A DNA stretch of 64,000 nt from Candidatus Aminicenantota bacterium (GTDB taxonomy: Bacteria > Acidobacteriota > Aminicenantia > Aminicenantales > Saccharicenantaceae), in contig JAPKZD010000022.1 in assembly GCA_026393975.1 (NCBI GenBank), positions 1-64,000 on the forward strand, read 5' to 3'. The notes under the pieces are model-generated. The model did no database searches, was not told the origin of the DNA, and worked only from the letters and a program-made list of their open reading frames with translations. The first letter of the stretch is position 1. Each line of letters opens with the position of its first letter. The position numbers were made by a program, and so were the translations under genes. Of this stretch, positions 63,467-64,000 are shown piece after piece.

Positions 63467-64000
63467 TCAGACCCAGCCGCGGTCCTTGCAAGCGTTGGCG
63501 ACGCGGCTGACGGAAATGACATACGCGGCGTCGCGCATGTAGAGCTTGCGCGTCCGGGCCAGCTCGCTCACGGCCTTGAAGGCCGAGGTCATTTTGTCGT
63601 CGAGCCGGGTCAGGACCTCTTCCTTGGTCCAGAAGTAGTTCATGTTGCACTGGACCTGCTCGAAATAGCTGCAGGTGACCCCGCCGGCGTTGGCCAGGAA
63701 GTCAGGGATGACGAAGATGCCGCGGCTCTTGATGACCACGTCGGCTTCGGGGGTCGTCGGCCCGTTGGCGCCTTCGGCCATGACCTTGACCCGGGGCGCG
63801 ATCTTCTTCACGGTCTCGGCGTTGACCTGGTTTTCGAGGGCGCAGGGGAGGAGGATGTCGACGTCCTGCTCGATCCAGGCGTCGCCGGGGAGCCGTTCGT
63901 ACTCGAGGGCCTCGGCCTTGGCCTTGTCGATGCCGCCGAAGCGGTCGGTGATGGCCCTGAGCTCCTCCAGGCTGACACCGCGCTTTTTCCGGTAGGTGTA
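63467..64000 (-). CDS. gdhA: Glutamate dehydrogenase (partial, runs off the window)
   Basis: The C-terminal 177 residues of a Glu/Leu/Phe/Val dehydrogenase; the frame is open to the window end. [15 protein letters not shown], then [17 protein letters not shown] and [22 protein letters not shown] are conserved NAD(P)-domain motifs, and the end [19 protein letters not shown] is the family terminus. The gene links 2-oxoglutarate to glutamate. The N-terminal catalytic domain lies beyond position 64000. Confidence 0.93.
   Translation of the reverse strand, partial: YTYRKKRGVSLEELRAITDRFGGIDKAKAEALEYERLPGDAWIEQDVDILLPCALENQVNAETVKKIAPRVKVMAEGANGPTTPEADVVIKSRGIFVIPDFLANAGGVTCSYFEQVQCNMNYFWTKEEVLTRLDDKMTSAFKAVSELARTRKLYMRDAAYVISVSRVANACKDRGWV

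Overview
The window looks like a chromosomal segment of a GC-rich, Gram-negative-type (diderm) bacterium. It encodes a TonB-dependent receptor, two FadL-like barrels, lipoprotein-like TPR proteins, an HlyD/MacA adaptor, MltG and pyruvate phosphate dikinase. A GWxTD-domain protein, carboxypeptidase-regulatory domains fused to TPR or TonB modules, and many secreted TPR proteins recall Acidobacteriota/Aminicenantes-type genomes. That placement is an impression from gene content, not a phylogenetic result. No plasmid or phage backbone, integrase, IS transposase or CRISPR array was seen.

Layout. 0.3-7.5 kb: TonB receptor (-), GWxTD/TPR and regulatory-TPR proteins (+), a secreted unknown (-). 7.6-10.2 kb: ddl-ruvX-mltG (-). 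10.3-12.1 kb: a secreted unknown, tRNA-Gly(GCC), tRNA-Cys(GCA) and a Yip1 protein (+). 12.1-14.6 kb: pyrK-pyrD-pyrF (-). 14.7-19.6 kb: an AT-richer accessory island with two RHS-core cassettes. They share about 96% identical core DNA but end in unrelated C-termini, one with an L,D-transpeptidase-like H...SxGC motif and one with an HExxH motif, each followed by an exported or membrane-anchored small gene that may encode immunity. 20-23.5 kb: FadL-like porin, aminotransferase, rhodanese and MauE/DoxX. 23.8-27.7 kb: ppdK with a histone-H1-like tail, then a histone-deacetylase-family gene. 27.7-37 kb (-): M20 peptidase, pgsA, TPR/SLH protein, hflX, miaA, a 26-aa membrane peptide, a DUF4388 protein and a yip1-ABC ATPase-macA group. 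37.1-38.4 kb (+): suhB and a LecA-like protein. 38.5-40.4 kb (-): accB-accC. 40.4-40.6 kb: a strongly self-complementary element. 40.7-47.9 kb: ffh, then rpsP-khpA-rimM-trmD-rplS-rnhB and a large TPR gene. 48-49.9 kb (-): ECF sigma, anti-sigma and a secretin-like protein. 50-52.2 kb (-): an alpha-oxoamine synthase (serine palmitoyltransferase-like) and a DDAH-family hydrolase. 52.4-56.9 kb (+): FadL, then a Tat-exported oxidoreductase-DUF1080-ThuA set. 56.9-63.3 kb (-): a coupled operon of a PEP/pyruvate-binding protein, frameshifted apbE, a discoidin-like protein and a TIGR03663 glycosyltransferase. The window ends inside gdhA (-).

The housekeeping genes form recognisable operons (pyrimidine synthesis, fatty acid synthesis, ribosome/tRNA maturation), often coupled by ATGA or similar overlaps. 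Sigma-70-like promoters (TTGACA, 17-18 nt, TATAAT) are easy to read. In several genes the -10 box ends only 7-9 nt before the start codon, which suggests leaderless transcripts. The most unusual content is the double RHS locus with divergent, apparently envelope-directed C-terminal domains.
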